A program made the translations under genes and the position numbers. The notes under the pieces are model-generated. The model was not told the DNA's origin. It did no database searches and worked only from the letters and a program-made list of their open reading frames with translations. Below are positions 42,110-52,663 of a stretch of DNA of 64,000 nucleotides, in pieces. Origin of the DNA: Peltaster fructicola (lineage: Eukaryota; Ascomycota; Dothideomycetes); contig CP051142.1 in assembly GCA_001592805.2 (NCBI GenBank), forward strand, positions 496,001 through 560,000. The letters are read 5' to 3'. Numbering within the stretch: the stretch's first letter is position 1; every line of letters begins with the position of its first letter.

Positions 42110-44707
42110 TGTCGCGAGGATGAGCTCCTAATGAGCCTGCGCGAAATGTGTTCATGCGCCTGTAGGCATTGAAGTGAAAGTGTTCGAGCTCAATTATTTT
42201 GTGAGGCTCAACTGCCCGATTGGGATGCTTAGTCCGCAATTGCCTTCGACATCGAATGCATCTGATCATCGTCTTGAAGCAACGTCGAAGTACCGTTTAT
42301 CACACCATGATCTCCAGCGTGTGTCAGACAGGAAAGCTTCTGTTCCAACAAGGCTTGCGATCTTGTGTACGATTGCAACAGTCTAGGTATTATTGTTGTG
42401 GATGACAACGTCACTTGCTAATCGAGAGCAGAAGCATCAGCATTTTGTCTGGAACCACTGTTCGACCGTCGTCGCTCGCATTGCGTACAATCGACGACGT
42501 GCCAAAGACGAGCGCTCAACCACCGTTAGCATCACTGCTGCCGACAACCCAGACTAGAGGAGCAAAACGAAATACTTATGATCCATCACATTTCGTGAGG
42601 AAGAGGAGACATGGCTTTCTTTCACGTCTGCGATCACGGACGGGCAAGAAGATCTTGAAAAGGAGACAAGCCAAGGGCAGGACAACATTGAGCCACTGAA
42701 AGGATAGACATGAACCAAGCATGTGTTGTGCCAGGTTACCAGCACATCAACGACAGCTGCATTCCAGCAGTATGATTGAAGAGCATCAGCGTGGAATGTC
42801 AGCAGCACACCGCAAAGACCACATGTTGCTGTTCAGGCGGTGGTGCTATACAATACGAGATAGCTTCTCCAGGCTATTGAGTAATGGGACACATCGAGCT
42901 GCTGATCTCGAGACTGCCAACGTCTATCAGCTGAGGCTAGAGCTGGACGTATTGGATCTCAAGACTGATGTCAGCATGAGATATTCTTGGGCATTGCCAT
43001 CGAGCGGGATCTACGGCGACCTAGGAAGAGAACTGCTGTTCGTGCGAAATGCTGGACATTCGCTGAAGGATGTATATCTACAGCAATGGTCGCTCAGCCC
43101 TATCACTTGCGGCTAACTCTGTGTAATGACAACGCACTCTGTAAAGCAGGCATTCGACTTCACCGCCCCAAGTCACATGTGCGACTCTCTGACGTTATCA
43201 ATTCGTGCAACACTGATGCTTACTACATGTGATCAGCATTCGACGTGCTCGGTCGGAGCTCAAGCAGTCGATAGGTCACTGCGATGAGAAACACCATGGC
43301 GCGATCACAAGACTTTGGTACAGCTGGCAGGCGATCTCTCAGCCCTGCGTACGGGAATACGCTGCTGCATCAGCACTACGCATCTAAACAGCATGCTGTC
43401 GAGCATCCCTGGTCATTCCACGCCGCCTCCGCAAGACACTGCGATCCTTGTCAAGACTCCTTTGGATATTGAAGACGTTGATCTCGCCGCTCACGTGCTG
43501 ACACGAGGCTTCCACTGAATCACAAATACAACGCGAACCACGCTCCACTCCTGCATACGCTACTGCGTGCATGGCGGCAACGCTTCCGGTGATCACTGAC
43601 AGCCGAAATGATACAGAAAGCATAACTGTATGCATCCTTCATTCGATGGGGCGACCACGATGTGGCTGATGACAGCTTGTACGATCCGAGATGCATCATG
43701 GCGGAAGATTTCTTGCAGCGATCTTGTTGAATCGTCTCTCGTCAGCACCATCCTAAGCATCACAACGTGTACCATTCGGTTATTCGGTTCGGAGATTTTA
43801 CAGTCTGCAGGGCAAAACTCAGCTTCCAAATCGTCCATACATCGAATACGAGGCAGACGATCTATCAGCCAGGGTGTCCAGCTGTGAGGGCCAGGATACT
43901 GCCAGATGCGCTGCCACGAAGCTCGGATTCTTGCCGTGCGCATCCGCTCAGCTGCGTTGACTTTGCTCGCCAAGCTCACAGTCGCTGAAGGTGCGCTTCT
44001 ATCAACGGAAACTCGCTGTCACACATCGATTGGCTCTGGAGTCTCATCTCACGTCCAATAGTGGTGTATCTTGAAAACTCCGAACCTAGTGCGGAGAGGA
44101 AGACGATGTTGTCCGCCGCTTTACTGCTTTAAGACATCAGACGAACGCCACAGCACACACAATCTGAAGATGAGATGACTGTATCATACTCTACAGGCTG
44201 AGTTGCTGCACGACAATGAGCCTTGTCGACAGCCTGTACAGCCTCTGCACACCCAGCCCATCACCAGGGAGCACAATGGCCATCCTGGAGACAGCCCTGT
44301 CGCTGGGTCGTATCCAGGAGTCGTGACAATGCAGGACTTGGGTACGCGCCACGCTTAAACTATACACTAGCACTCGTAGCGTGGAACTTCAACCACCATC
44401 TTGGACAAGGACCATCCTGACAATGGTTAAGACACTTACGGATGTCATCTATTTCTGCGGCCGAAATGAAGGGGGGTGCACGAAGATGTCTACTACTGTA
44501 CGGACATCCAAGCGCACAGTTACATAAGGGCAAGATCACCGCTGCCGTGCAAGTATAGTTCTCTCAACTTCCAGACAGTTTCTCTCTCTTGTATTACAGT
44601 TCACAGACAGTCTCTCCTTGAGCTATCTACCACTCTCGTTAATCCATTCTTCAACGACCTTCAAGTTCTTCTAATACCAACGACTCTTAACTCCCACCAC
44701 CATCAAG
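42110..44707. other. Gene-poor region of 2.6 kb
   Basis: No open frame resembles a known protein, and I saw no tRNA or clear tandem repeat. The longest frame (42721-43116, plus) looks like chance. The final 200 bases are CT-rich and form the promoter and leader of the secreted-protein gene that starts at 44708. Confidence 0.5.
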
Positions 44708-45400
44708 ATGCGTGCCTCAATCATTGCTGCTGCTGCCTTCGCCATCGGTGCCTTCGCTGCACCAGGCCTCACCCGCCGTGACGACGATGACCAGTGGTGT
44801 ATGACCGACGCCGAGGCCACTCAAGTCGCCAACAACTTCAAGACTCTGATCAGCGACTACTCCAACGCTACCGCCGAGCGTGTCCTCTGCACCTCGTTCA
44901 CCGACTACTCCGACTCCGTCATTGAGCTCATCAACAACGGCTGCTACAACGGACCAGTCCCTCTCGGCTCACCAACCTTCACCTCCCGCAGCACCTTTGA
45001 GGCCGGCCAGGGATCTCAGCCAAACATCCCATTCGAGATCCTTAAGACCTGGAACGCCTGTGACGCTGTTACGTAAGTATCCCTTTGTTATAGAGAGTTT
45101 TCGTCTGGAGTCTTCCCACCAAAATTTTCTCCCGACAACAACTGACCGTCTTGTAGAATCAGATGGCGCACGTCGACCCCTGGATTCGTCCAGCCAGAGC
45201 AGCAGGTCACCGGTATCATCGTTGCTGAGGTCGTCCGAGCCTCAGGACCCGAGCGTAAGTCTTCGACGACTATTCCTTGCATATCTCTTGCTAACTTCCT
45301 TCCCGCATGGCTTATTGAGACTGTCTACAGCGAGTTCAACTCAGGAGCCTGGCTGGTGGACCTTGACCTCGTCAAGACCAACTGCACTGCCTCTGCATAA
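44708..45400 (+). CDS. Small secreted NTF2-like protein (effector-like), last intron with abnormal acceptor
   Basis: The signal peptide MRASIIAAAAFAIGAFAAPG is followed by a likely Kex2-type site (TRR) and a small Cys-bearing domain: WCMTDAEATQVANNFKTLI, DYSDSVIELINNGCYNGP, then ILKTWNACDAVT. Exon 1 is 44708-45072, an 84-base intron is 45073-45156, and exon 2 (45157-45254) gives IRWRTSTPGFVQPEQQVTGI. A perfect GTAAGT donor at 45255 and a CTAAC branch near 45290 define a last intron. However, the homologous final exon (ETVYSEFNSGAWLVDLDL, stop at 45398-45400) is in frame only if the acceptor lies at about 45305, where the sequence is CCCG instead of an AG. The next AGs (45318, 45330) put the tail out of frame. 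A related protein is encoded at 57875-58507. Function is unknown; such proteins are abundant in plant-associated Dothideomycetes. Confidence 0.72.
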
Positions 45401-46320
45401 GTTTTGGGTCGTTCCATCTGGACTTTTGATATCACGTGATTTGTCACGTGATTGATATTCTGGCTGAGGAGACTCAAGACACCTCACCACCTACGACGAG
45501 ACATATCATGCGAGGGTTCGGAACGACTACATCACATTGGAATAGCTGGAAACCATAATACAAGTATATGAGCATGGCACGGAAAAGCTCTAAGACCGTT
45601 ATGCTTGGACATCAAGTAATTCTCTTCAATGCATCTATTAGGCGCAATCGATTGCTGGTGGTCTCCTTGGGCAGTGTTCAGGTCATACAGACTGCGCATG
45701 CAGAGTCGTCGTTGTGAGGTTGTACACGCTGCATGTGCATCCTGGTCAAGCAGGATCATGCGAATCCATCTGGTAGGATTTACAGGGCTGTGGAGGATGC
45801 ACATCCCAGTCGTATGTGCTCGGTCGTGAGACTGTGCCACCATATGAGACGACTTTGCTAGCATTTCGTGTTTGTTCCTGCTCGCAAGAGAGTGCTGCTG
45901 CCGTGCTTTTGGACAGCGTCCTACGTTGAGGTCTTCGCCGTCTCAGGGATCACGCCTGCAGCCCAAGCTGTGACGAAGTGTCATGCTGCGTACGGCCATG
46001 AGATCGCTGACGAGACTGAGGCTGGAGTGCGACAGTTGGGTATCGCTGTTGCGGGAAGATGTGATCGCAAGGCGATCTCTGATGCTGCCTCGTGCTGTCT
46101 CAGATCGTGAGATCCCTGATATTGCTAAGGCTAGAAGGCAGAGGCTGCTTATTGCTATCTTGGTGACAGAGTCTTGCGGTGCCCGGCTCGATACTGCTTG
46201 ATGCTGTCTCTGATCACAGAGATCTCAGACATGACTATGGGACGGCGACGAGCCAAAGTGCTTGACAATTTGGGAAGGCAATGCGATGTGCAATCAAGGC
46301 ATCACGACACCTTCAGGACG
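45401..46320. other. Non-coding stretch with diverged repeat-like units
   Basis: No gene is seen. From about 45950 the sequence carries scattered copies of a short motif (GAGATCCCTGAT at 46109, GAGATCTCAG at 46219). The motif recurs on the other side of the zinc-finger gene (49014, 49211, 49857). It may be a decayed extension of the arrays described below. Confidence 0.45.
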
Positions 46321-46589
46321 GCCATGGCTGATCGCTGTCAGTAGCATATAGCCATAGCTGGGACGAGCTGTCAAAGAGCTGGTAACTCGAAGCAAGGTAC
46401 CACAACATCTCCGAGACGGTCAGGGCAGATCGTCGTGAGTAGTATATAGGCGTAGCGGAGACGAGGTGTCGAAGAGAGCTGGTATGCTATGTCGTCTCGA
46501 AGCAAGATGCCACGACATCTCAGAGACGGCCATGGGCTGATCGCCATGAGTAGTGTACAGCCATATCTGGGACAAGCTGTCAGACAGAG
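46321..46589. repeat. Diverged tandem repeat, unit about 98-110 bases, about 2.6 copies
   Basis: Copy 1 is 46321-46418, copy 2 is 46419-46528, and a partial copy 3 is 46529-46589. Shared landmarks in each unit are GGCTGATCG-like, GTAGTATA-like and AGCTGT or GGTGTC segments. A CTCGAAGCAAG block and a final CGAGACGG/CAGAGACGG block recur where the copy is complete. The copies differ by many substitutions and small indels, so the array is old. Confidence 0.75.
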
Positions 46590-46724
46590 TTCGAGATCAC
46601 AGCAATCTAGAGTAGTGATTGATAGGATATTTGTTTGTTATTCCGCTAGCTGAACTACCTTGGTTTGTGGATGCATACTGTGAGATGCTGTGCATCTCCT
46701 CTAGCATCCGTCGTTATCGCCATC

Positions 46725-48740
46725 TCAAGATTCACCTTCAGCAGCTTCTTCTTCTTTGCACTGCTTGACGTGCAAGTCGAGGATGTTTTGGGTTCCGAAG
46801 CACTTGGCACAACGAGGGCAGCGGAAGCGTCGGCTCTTGATGGCCTTGACCCTGCCTGTACATCTCTTCTGATGTGCCTTCAACTGCGTCGCGTCACGGA
46901 AGGCAGTGTCGCATTTGTCGCAGGCGTATCGACGCTCTTGAAGATTCCTGTCGAAGCGAGCTCTGGTGGCTGCGTTTTCCTTCTCTCTGGCAGCATCCTT
47001 CTTCGAATCCTTGTTAACTCCCTTGTCGTCCTCGCCCGTGCACTTCTTCTGGTGCTGTTTCAAGTTGGTTGCGGCGCCGAAGGCTTCATTGCACTTCTCG
47101 CAGACGTACTTGCGGGTCTCGATGTTCATCTCATAGCGAGTTTTGTCGGCTGCAGCTTGCTTCTCCTTGAGCATTTCCCGCTTCGAGTCCTTGGGAGCGT
47201 CCTCAGGTCTGCTCTTACAGGTGTGCTCATGTCGCTCTTTGTTGTCTCGGAGCGTGAACTTCTCTGAGCAGTAGCGGCAGGTGTACCTACCGTCTTCAAG
47301 AGCCTGCTCACGTCGAGCTTGCCGACCGATAGCTAGATGCTCCTTCACTGACTGTGCTTCTGCATCCTTGAGCTCGTCGGCTGGTCGATCTTTGCAGAAG
47401 TGCGTATGCATGGTGAGGGCTGAGGAATCTGGGAATGGTTTACCGCAGTAATCGCATGAGTAGCGTCCCGAAGCTCGATTCTGGTTGCCTATCTCCTTTC
47501 GACGCTCCAGAATGCTCTCTCGATTGTTGACGTACTTCTCTTTGAGGTGGAGACTGATCTCTTCTGCATGATCGCTGTTGTACTGCCTAGATCGGGCATT
47601 GGCGTATGCCTTGTTCGTAGCATACCACTCTTTCATGTACTCCATCTTGTTCTGTGCCACCAACTCGGCTGTCTGTCTCTGTTCCTCGAGTGACAGACCG
47701 ATAGGGTTGATTTCGGTGAGAGAAGAGTGAGTATTGAGTCCATTGTACTCATAGGCTGACCGCGGCCACAAACTGAAGCTGGCCAGTGCAGAGGTAGGTC
47801 GAGTGGTGTTGTCTTTCATGGCCCAGAGCGCACATGTGAGGGCACCTTCGACCACCAACATGGCGGCACGGGTGTGAGGGACGTCAGCTGCCTGGGGACG
47901 AGGCATCCAGCACAAGAGACGGAAATTCATGGAATAGCCATACTCAAGGGCTTGACGCACGCGTTCTGAAATCAAGGTGCGGTTGACATACTCTCCATGG
48001 CGACCAGAGAGGCCCCCATACCAGCTTGTAGCAGAGCCAATGTAGATGTAAGCGTGGTTCTCCTTCCGAAAGACTATCAGGTAGATGCCCCAGTGTCGAC
48101 TCGTCAATGTGATATCAGACAGCTCCGGCAGGGCGAGTAGCTCGGCCACTGTAGGAGGCCTATCTGCTTCGAGGATCGACGATAGAGCATGTGCCTGCAC
48201 CAGCTTGCCTTCCAAGACCTGAGGAAGGCCATCACCACCACTGGGAAACATGACAGTGGTGGCAGCGCTCTTGTGTCCGCGTGGCGACTGGTCTATGATG
48301 TCTGAGGCCAGTGCGAACAGTTTGCGAGGTTGATTGACGGTTTGAGGCTCCTCAAGAGAGTCTGGAAGCACTGAGCTGCTTCGAGGTGTGCCGAAGATGT
48401 CAGACTCGAGTGAAGGAAGACGACGTGAGGTTGTAGTTGGCGTGAAGCTTATATGCGACAGAGAAGACGGTTGACGTGAGCTTGTGGTTGGCGTGAAGCT
48501 TATGGGCGACAGAGAAGGCGGTTGTGGTGAGGTTGTAGTCGGCGTGAAGCTTATAGGCGACAGCGAAGGTGGTTGACCCGCAGGTGTAGTGGTTGTGAGG
48601 TTGACAGGTGACAACGAAGACGGACTGAACATGTCTGTGATCCGCCGTTGAGTGGACGGCGTACTCGGAGGTGGCATGGCAGTGGACTTCGCGGTTGTCT
48701 TCTGCTTTTGAGCAGCGCGCGATGGTGTATTGGGAGCCAT
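46725..48740 (-). CDS. GIY-YIG nuclease-like domain fused to five C2HC zinc fingers
   Basis: Single exon, 671 residues. Layout: a disordered Ser/Thr/Pro-rich start with a PIP-box-like QRRITDMF (residues 31-38), then 17-residue tandem repeats (about 41-107). A GIY-YIG-like domain covers about 216-310: GIY at 218-220, YIG at 233-235, a candidate catalytic Arg247 in GLSGRHGEY and a candidate Glu298 in MLVVEGALTC. Next is a basic helical linker, then five finger modules: CDYCGKPFPDSSALTMH, CRYCSEKFTLRDNKERH, CEKCNEAFGAATNLKQH, CDKCDTAFRDATQLKAH and CPRCAKCFGTQNILDLH, each with Cys as fourth ligand. The first four are spaced by RPxD/KDxK-type charged linkers, pointing to internal module duplication. 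I know no named ortholog. DNA binding and cleavage are plausible but inferred. Diverged tandem arrays flank the gene on both sides. Confidence 0.82.
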   Translation of the reverse strand: MAPNTPSRAAQKQKTTAKSTAMPPPSTPSTQRRITDMFSPSSLSPVNLTTTTPAGQPPSLSPISFTPTTTSPQPPSLSPISFTPTTSSRQPSSLSHISFTPTTTSRRLPSLESDIFGTPRSSSVLPDSLEEPQTVNQPRKLFALASDIIDQSPRGHKSAATTVMFPSGGDGLPQVLEGKLVQAHALSSILEADRPPTVAELLALPELSDITLTSRHWGIYLIVFRKENHAYIYIGSATSWYGGLSGRHGEYVNRTLISERVRQALEYGYSMNFRLLCWMPRPQAADVPHTRAAMLVVEGALTCALWAMKDNTTRPTSALASFSLWPRSAYEYNGLNTHSSLTEINPIGLSLEEQRQTAELVAQNKMEYMKEWYATNKAYANARSRQYNSDHAEEISLHLKEKYVNNRESILERRKEIGNQNRASGRYSCDYCGKPFPDSSALTMHTHFCKDRPADELKDAEAQSVKEHLAIGRQARREQALEDGRYTCRYCSEKFTLRDNKERHEHTCKSRPEDAPKDSKREMLKEKQAAADKTRYEMNIETRKYVCEKCNEAFGAATNLKQHQKKCTGEDDKGVNKDSKKDAAREKENAATRARFDRNLQERRYACDKCDTAFRDATQLKAHQKRCTGRVKAIKSRRFRCPRCAKCFGTQNILDLHVKQCKEEEAAEGES
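48431..48634 (-). repeat. In-frame 51-base coding minisatellite
   Basis: Three well-matched 51-base units start at 48431, 48482 and 48533, and a more diverged fourth follows to about 48634. Each encodes 17 residues of the type PSLSPISFTPTTTSPQP. The unit length keeps the reading frame open whatever the copy number. Confidence 0.85.
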
Positions 48741-49310
48741 GGCGAGAGCTCAGTCGCGAAGTTGTGGAGAGCAAAAGGAGGAAGAAACCTGAAGAACGAA
48801 GATATATGGCAGGTGCGTGGTAGCATAGGCAACCGATCCCGTGCTTTGAGGTTATTTTGTGTGCCATTCACTGTGGACTGTTTATGAGTAAGTCAGTATT
48901 CAGAACAGCTGACACCTTTACTCTCATAACGACACTTCTCATATGGACATCAACACTGCTCAAGAGTCGGGACACTCATGAAGGCTCGCGCCTGGCCTGA
49001 TAGTCTTCAAGAGGAGATCTCTGATCTGGCGATACCGAAAGTGTTATCAGGAAATCCCGGTGCACGGAGAAGATCACTGGCAAGCTCAGCACAGGCGGCA
49101 GCCTTGATGCTGATCTCCCTGAGTTGTCGAGGAGAAAATCGTGGTCATGAGTGCTTGATACGCAGGGAAGATGTTCAACACCCGACGTTCTGTCGAGCAG
49201 TCTTGGCGTCGAGATCCCTGAAATGCAGATGGCAGCGAAACCATCGCTCTCGCTCAATCAGTGGAGAAAGCCATCTGACAGGCTGCAGTGAGACTTGATT
49301 CCACGTCAAG
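48741..49310. other. Upstream region of the GIY-YIG/zinc-finger gene
   Basis: This is the promoter side of the gene. It holds two copies of the recurring GAGATC(T/C)CTG motif (49014 and 49211) but no gene. Confidence 0.45.
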
Positions 49311-49850
49311 ATCCCAGGTGTGTCGATAGACCTCACTGTGGTCAACAACGCTCTTCGGACGGGTGTTGTGGAAGCGCTGGAGCACATGCTTCCCAGGTTC
49401 GTCGATGAAGCTCACTGTGGTCCAGGCCACTCTTGAGACGGAGACGTAGAAGCTCTACAGCCGAGAGTTTCCCAGGTATGACTGAGGGTCTCGCCTTGGT
49501 CACCAATCATTCTGTATGGAGAACTAGAAGCTTGTCAGGACAGACTTCTCAGATGTGTCGATGACCCTCATTGTGGGTGATAATGCTCCTCCGACTGGGA
49601 AACGAGGAGCTCAGCAGCAGGGTCTTCCCAGATGTATCGATGGGCCTCACTGTAGTCCATGACGGTCTTTAGCGAAAATGAGCTGCTCAGCAGATTCCAA
49701 GGATGCCAACGAACCTCGCTACGGTCGACAGCACTCTCTCAACGGGAAAAGAGAAGCTCAGAAGTACGGTCTTCCCAGGAATGACGAAGGACCTCGTAGC
49801 AGTCACCGGTGATCTCTACAAGACAACCAAAGTTCAGCAACAGCAGCAGG
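49311..49850. repeat. Diverged tandem array, unit about 77-79 bases, seven copies
   Basis: Units start at a TTCCCAGG-like anchor at 49311, 49390, 49469, 49546, 49625, 49695 and 49772, a spacing of 79, 79, 77, 79, 70 and 77 bases. After the anchor, each unit usually carries TGTGTCGAT-like, CCTCACTGTGGTC-like and GAGCTCAG-like blocks. Copies are strongly diverged, so the array is old and not homogenised. Confidence 0.8.
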
Positions 49851-50007
49851 ACTGTCGAGATCTCTGATCCGTCGAGGTGTAGAGGATTGACAAGGCTAAA
49901 GACTGCTCGGAGAAGCCATGAAAATTGGTACGCTTGTTCAGGTGTCGTTCATCCCATTTTCCAGAAGCCTCTATGGGCGGTAGGCTGGTCGGCAATGCGC
50001 AGCGGCG

Positions 50008-50690
50008 GAGATCTTGTCAGCTAGATCAAGCTGGCTTGAGTAGGGCCATGACGGATTCCAAAGCTTCGGTTTGCAAGTCTCGAGACCAGCGCTCAGATAC
50101 ACAGAGATGTCGTAAGCTAGCTCAGGTTGTTTTGAGCAGCTTCATGGCGCAACCTCAGAAGTGTTGATGGACTAGATTGCAAGACCAATGCTCCTCCATA
50201 CGGAGATGTCGTAAGCTAGCTCAGGTTGTTTTGAGCAGCTTATGGCGCAATCTCAGAAGTGTTGATGGACTAGATTGCAAGATCAACGCTCGTCCACATG
50301 GAGATATGGCCAGCAAGGATGACTATCTGGCGCAGCCTCAATGCAAGCCGAGAAGCATCGGTGGACCAGGTCTCCGTAGGAGCGATCCGTCATGAGAGGA
50401 TGAGATCACCTCACCAGGCTGCTTTGAGCAGCATCACGGTGTTCTCCCAGAAGCGATACTGAATCAAAACCCGTACCGGCGCTCAGCCACGGAGAGGAAT
50501 AGTCAAGTGACCGGGGTTCCTCGCGCGACCATATGGTGTAACACAGAAGTGTTGATAAAACAGGTCCCGAGAACCACGCTCTACCATACGGAAAGATGCC
50601 AATCCACTGAGCTGGCTCGAGCAACCTCGTCGCGCAGTCCCAGGAGTGTCGATGGAGCAGACCAACGACCAGTGCTCACTGTCGAGATGT
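50008..50690. repeat. Tandem array, unit about 90-101 bases, seven copies
   Basis: Units start at 50008, 50104, 50203, 50301, 50402, 50492 and 50591, at a GAGATGTCGTAAGC-like anchor that is weaker in the outer copies. The units at 50104 and 50203 are almost identical over about 95 bases, so one duplication is recent. The block CAGAAGTGTTGATGGA recurs across units. In the last unit it reads CCCAGGAGTGTCGATGGA, close to the anchor of the array at 49311-49850, so both arrays may share one ancestor. Confidence 0.82.
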
Positions 50691-52663
50691 TGCAATTGTG
50701 GGAACGACTTGCGAAGGGTCAAAATGGCCTTGACATCGGCTGTTGAGGCTCGTTTAGCCCTAGGGAAGCCTCAGAGCAGCTTTCAGAACGCTGGACACCT
50801 TCGGAACTGCATTCGCAGTTTTCCACCTCGTACGTGATAGTGGGAGTGGTTTATCATGATTCCCGATACCACGATGGCACAGGTGGTGCGCAGAAGTGCT
50901 CATTAAATGGTGAAGCCTGTAAGCCAGCTCTCGAGCTCGACATCAGAGCAAAGCAGCACTGACGCTTGCCTGATCTCTCACGACGTCCTTATCATCGGAC
51001 TTCCCGACGTTGCAGGGAATTAGCAGCTGTGAGCCAGGGCGGGCATCTAAGTGCGCATTGCCGAGCTCGTTGCACGACTGCGTCCTGAACACCACGTCTC
51101 AGGGTCATCGCTGCTGCATGACCACAACGGCAGCAAGGGTGCGATGTGCCGACCGATGAGCGCAACATGCACACGCCTGCTGCAGCTAATTCAAATGCCT
51201 TGCAGACTGCGTGCAGTGACAACTCCCGGCACTGTTGAGAGGCATGATCGTGCTTCTCTGGTCCCATTGCCAGCAGCACTCAACCGGCTATCACGAGTCA
51301 GACCCAGTTTGTGCTACCAACAATGGCACGAGATACAGCACAGACGATATGCATAATCCTTTCGCTGCAGAAGCCATTGCTGCCAGTTGACTGTGCAGCG
51401 GTGGGTTCTCATCCTCGACGCGGCTGGTAGTCAGACGCGATGTGAGTGTCAGTATCGAATCATCTTGACTAATGCAAGCTCAGCACTTCTCCTTGCAAGG
51501 CTCGATAGCATCGATATGTTCGAGACGAAAAGCACGCGGTTGACCTGCAGCATTCACCGCCAGTAGGTCATCCCCAGATCAGTCCGTCCACACATGCCGT
51601 GTGTTGGCTGAACCTTGCCAGATACGTGTCGTTCGTGGCTTGTGATAGTAGCAACGCTCGGTAGGATTGTCTCGGACCTTCGATATGAGTGATTTGTCTG
51701 ACAGTGGCATTTCTCGACGTCTGTTGGCAGCGATCGACAGCAACACGAATCGCGGTCTTGCTGGACCCTTATGTGGGGAGGGTATTCTGGTCGTACCAAA
51801 CAGTAGGTAGCGTGATGGAGGAAACAGGACAATGGATAGTCAACAATGGTCGAACCAAGGGAGGCATACAGCGATTGACAGCTCTGGCCCACGAAAACAG
51901 AGGGGTACTCTATCTTCTAACGTTGGCGCGATGCATGCAGTAGACGAAGTTGAAAGAATCTCGCACGGGTGGCGCAAACATGCCATCTTTGTTAATCTTA
52001 AAATGCGAAATGAGCCTTGCAGAGCAGTCGTTGCCTGTTGCAGACGGAGCTCGCTGACTACTGCAGGAACGAAGAATTCTCAACAGCATGAACACCTCCA
52101 CCTAACCACGACAATCTCACCGACACACCCTCTTCTCCTGGCAGCATAGGTCGTCCCAAGGTCATCAAAGCAGTACCTTGATCCGTCCTATCGCCTTTGT
52201 GCCAATTGGCTAGCAGCGTTGCAAGCCCCTGTTCGCTTAATCACTAGCAGCGCTACATCACATCCAGACAATCATAAGCATACACTCTATCACCTCTCAG
52301 CGCTAAAGGTTATCCCGTTCGATCTTGGGTGTTGGCAGAAGACACGCCGGCCAACCCGAGCGCGAGTTGCAGAGTCTGCTCTTCACACCACCATTCGTTG
52401 TTACACAAGTTTCAGAAGCGAGCAAAGCTGATAGCAGCCCTACGAAAGAGCAGCACACGCACACTCGCCCAACAGCGCCCCAGATCGAATCCTCCCGCCG
52501 CTATTTACAACATCATTCTCGATGATCCCAGCGCGGTCTCAGCCGTGCAGACAGTGAACAGAGTTGGCCGCCTGTGTTGGACATGTCCTCGTGGCTGTGA
52601 GATACGAGACCGCATCTTAGCTTGGCAAGAACCTGAGGTGGTCGAGTTCTTGCGACCACCACC
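50691..52663. other. Long region upstream of the RhoGAP gene
   Basis: About 2 kb without a recognisable gene, tRNA or repeat. The part from about 52100 onward is CA/CT-rich and looks like a 5' UTR and promoter for the RhoGAP gene. Confidence 0.45.

Noticed and set aside
42721-43116. 131-codon frame in the gene-poor region
   Set aside because: Composition looks random, with no motif, signal peptide or intron support.
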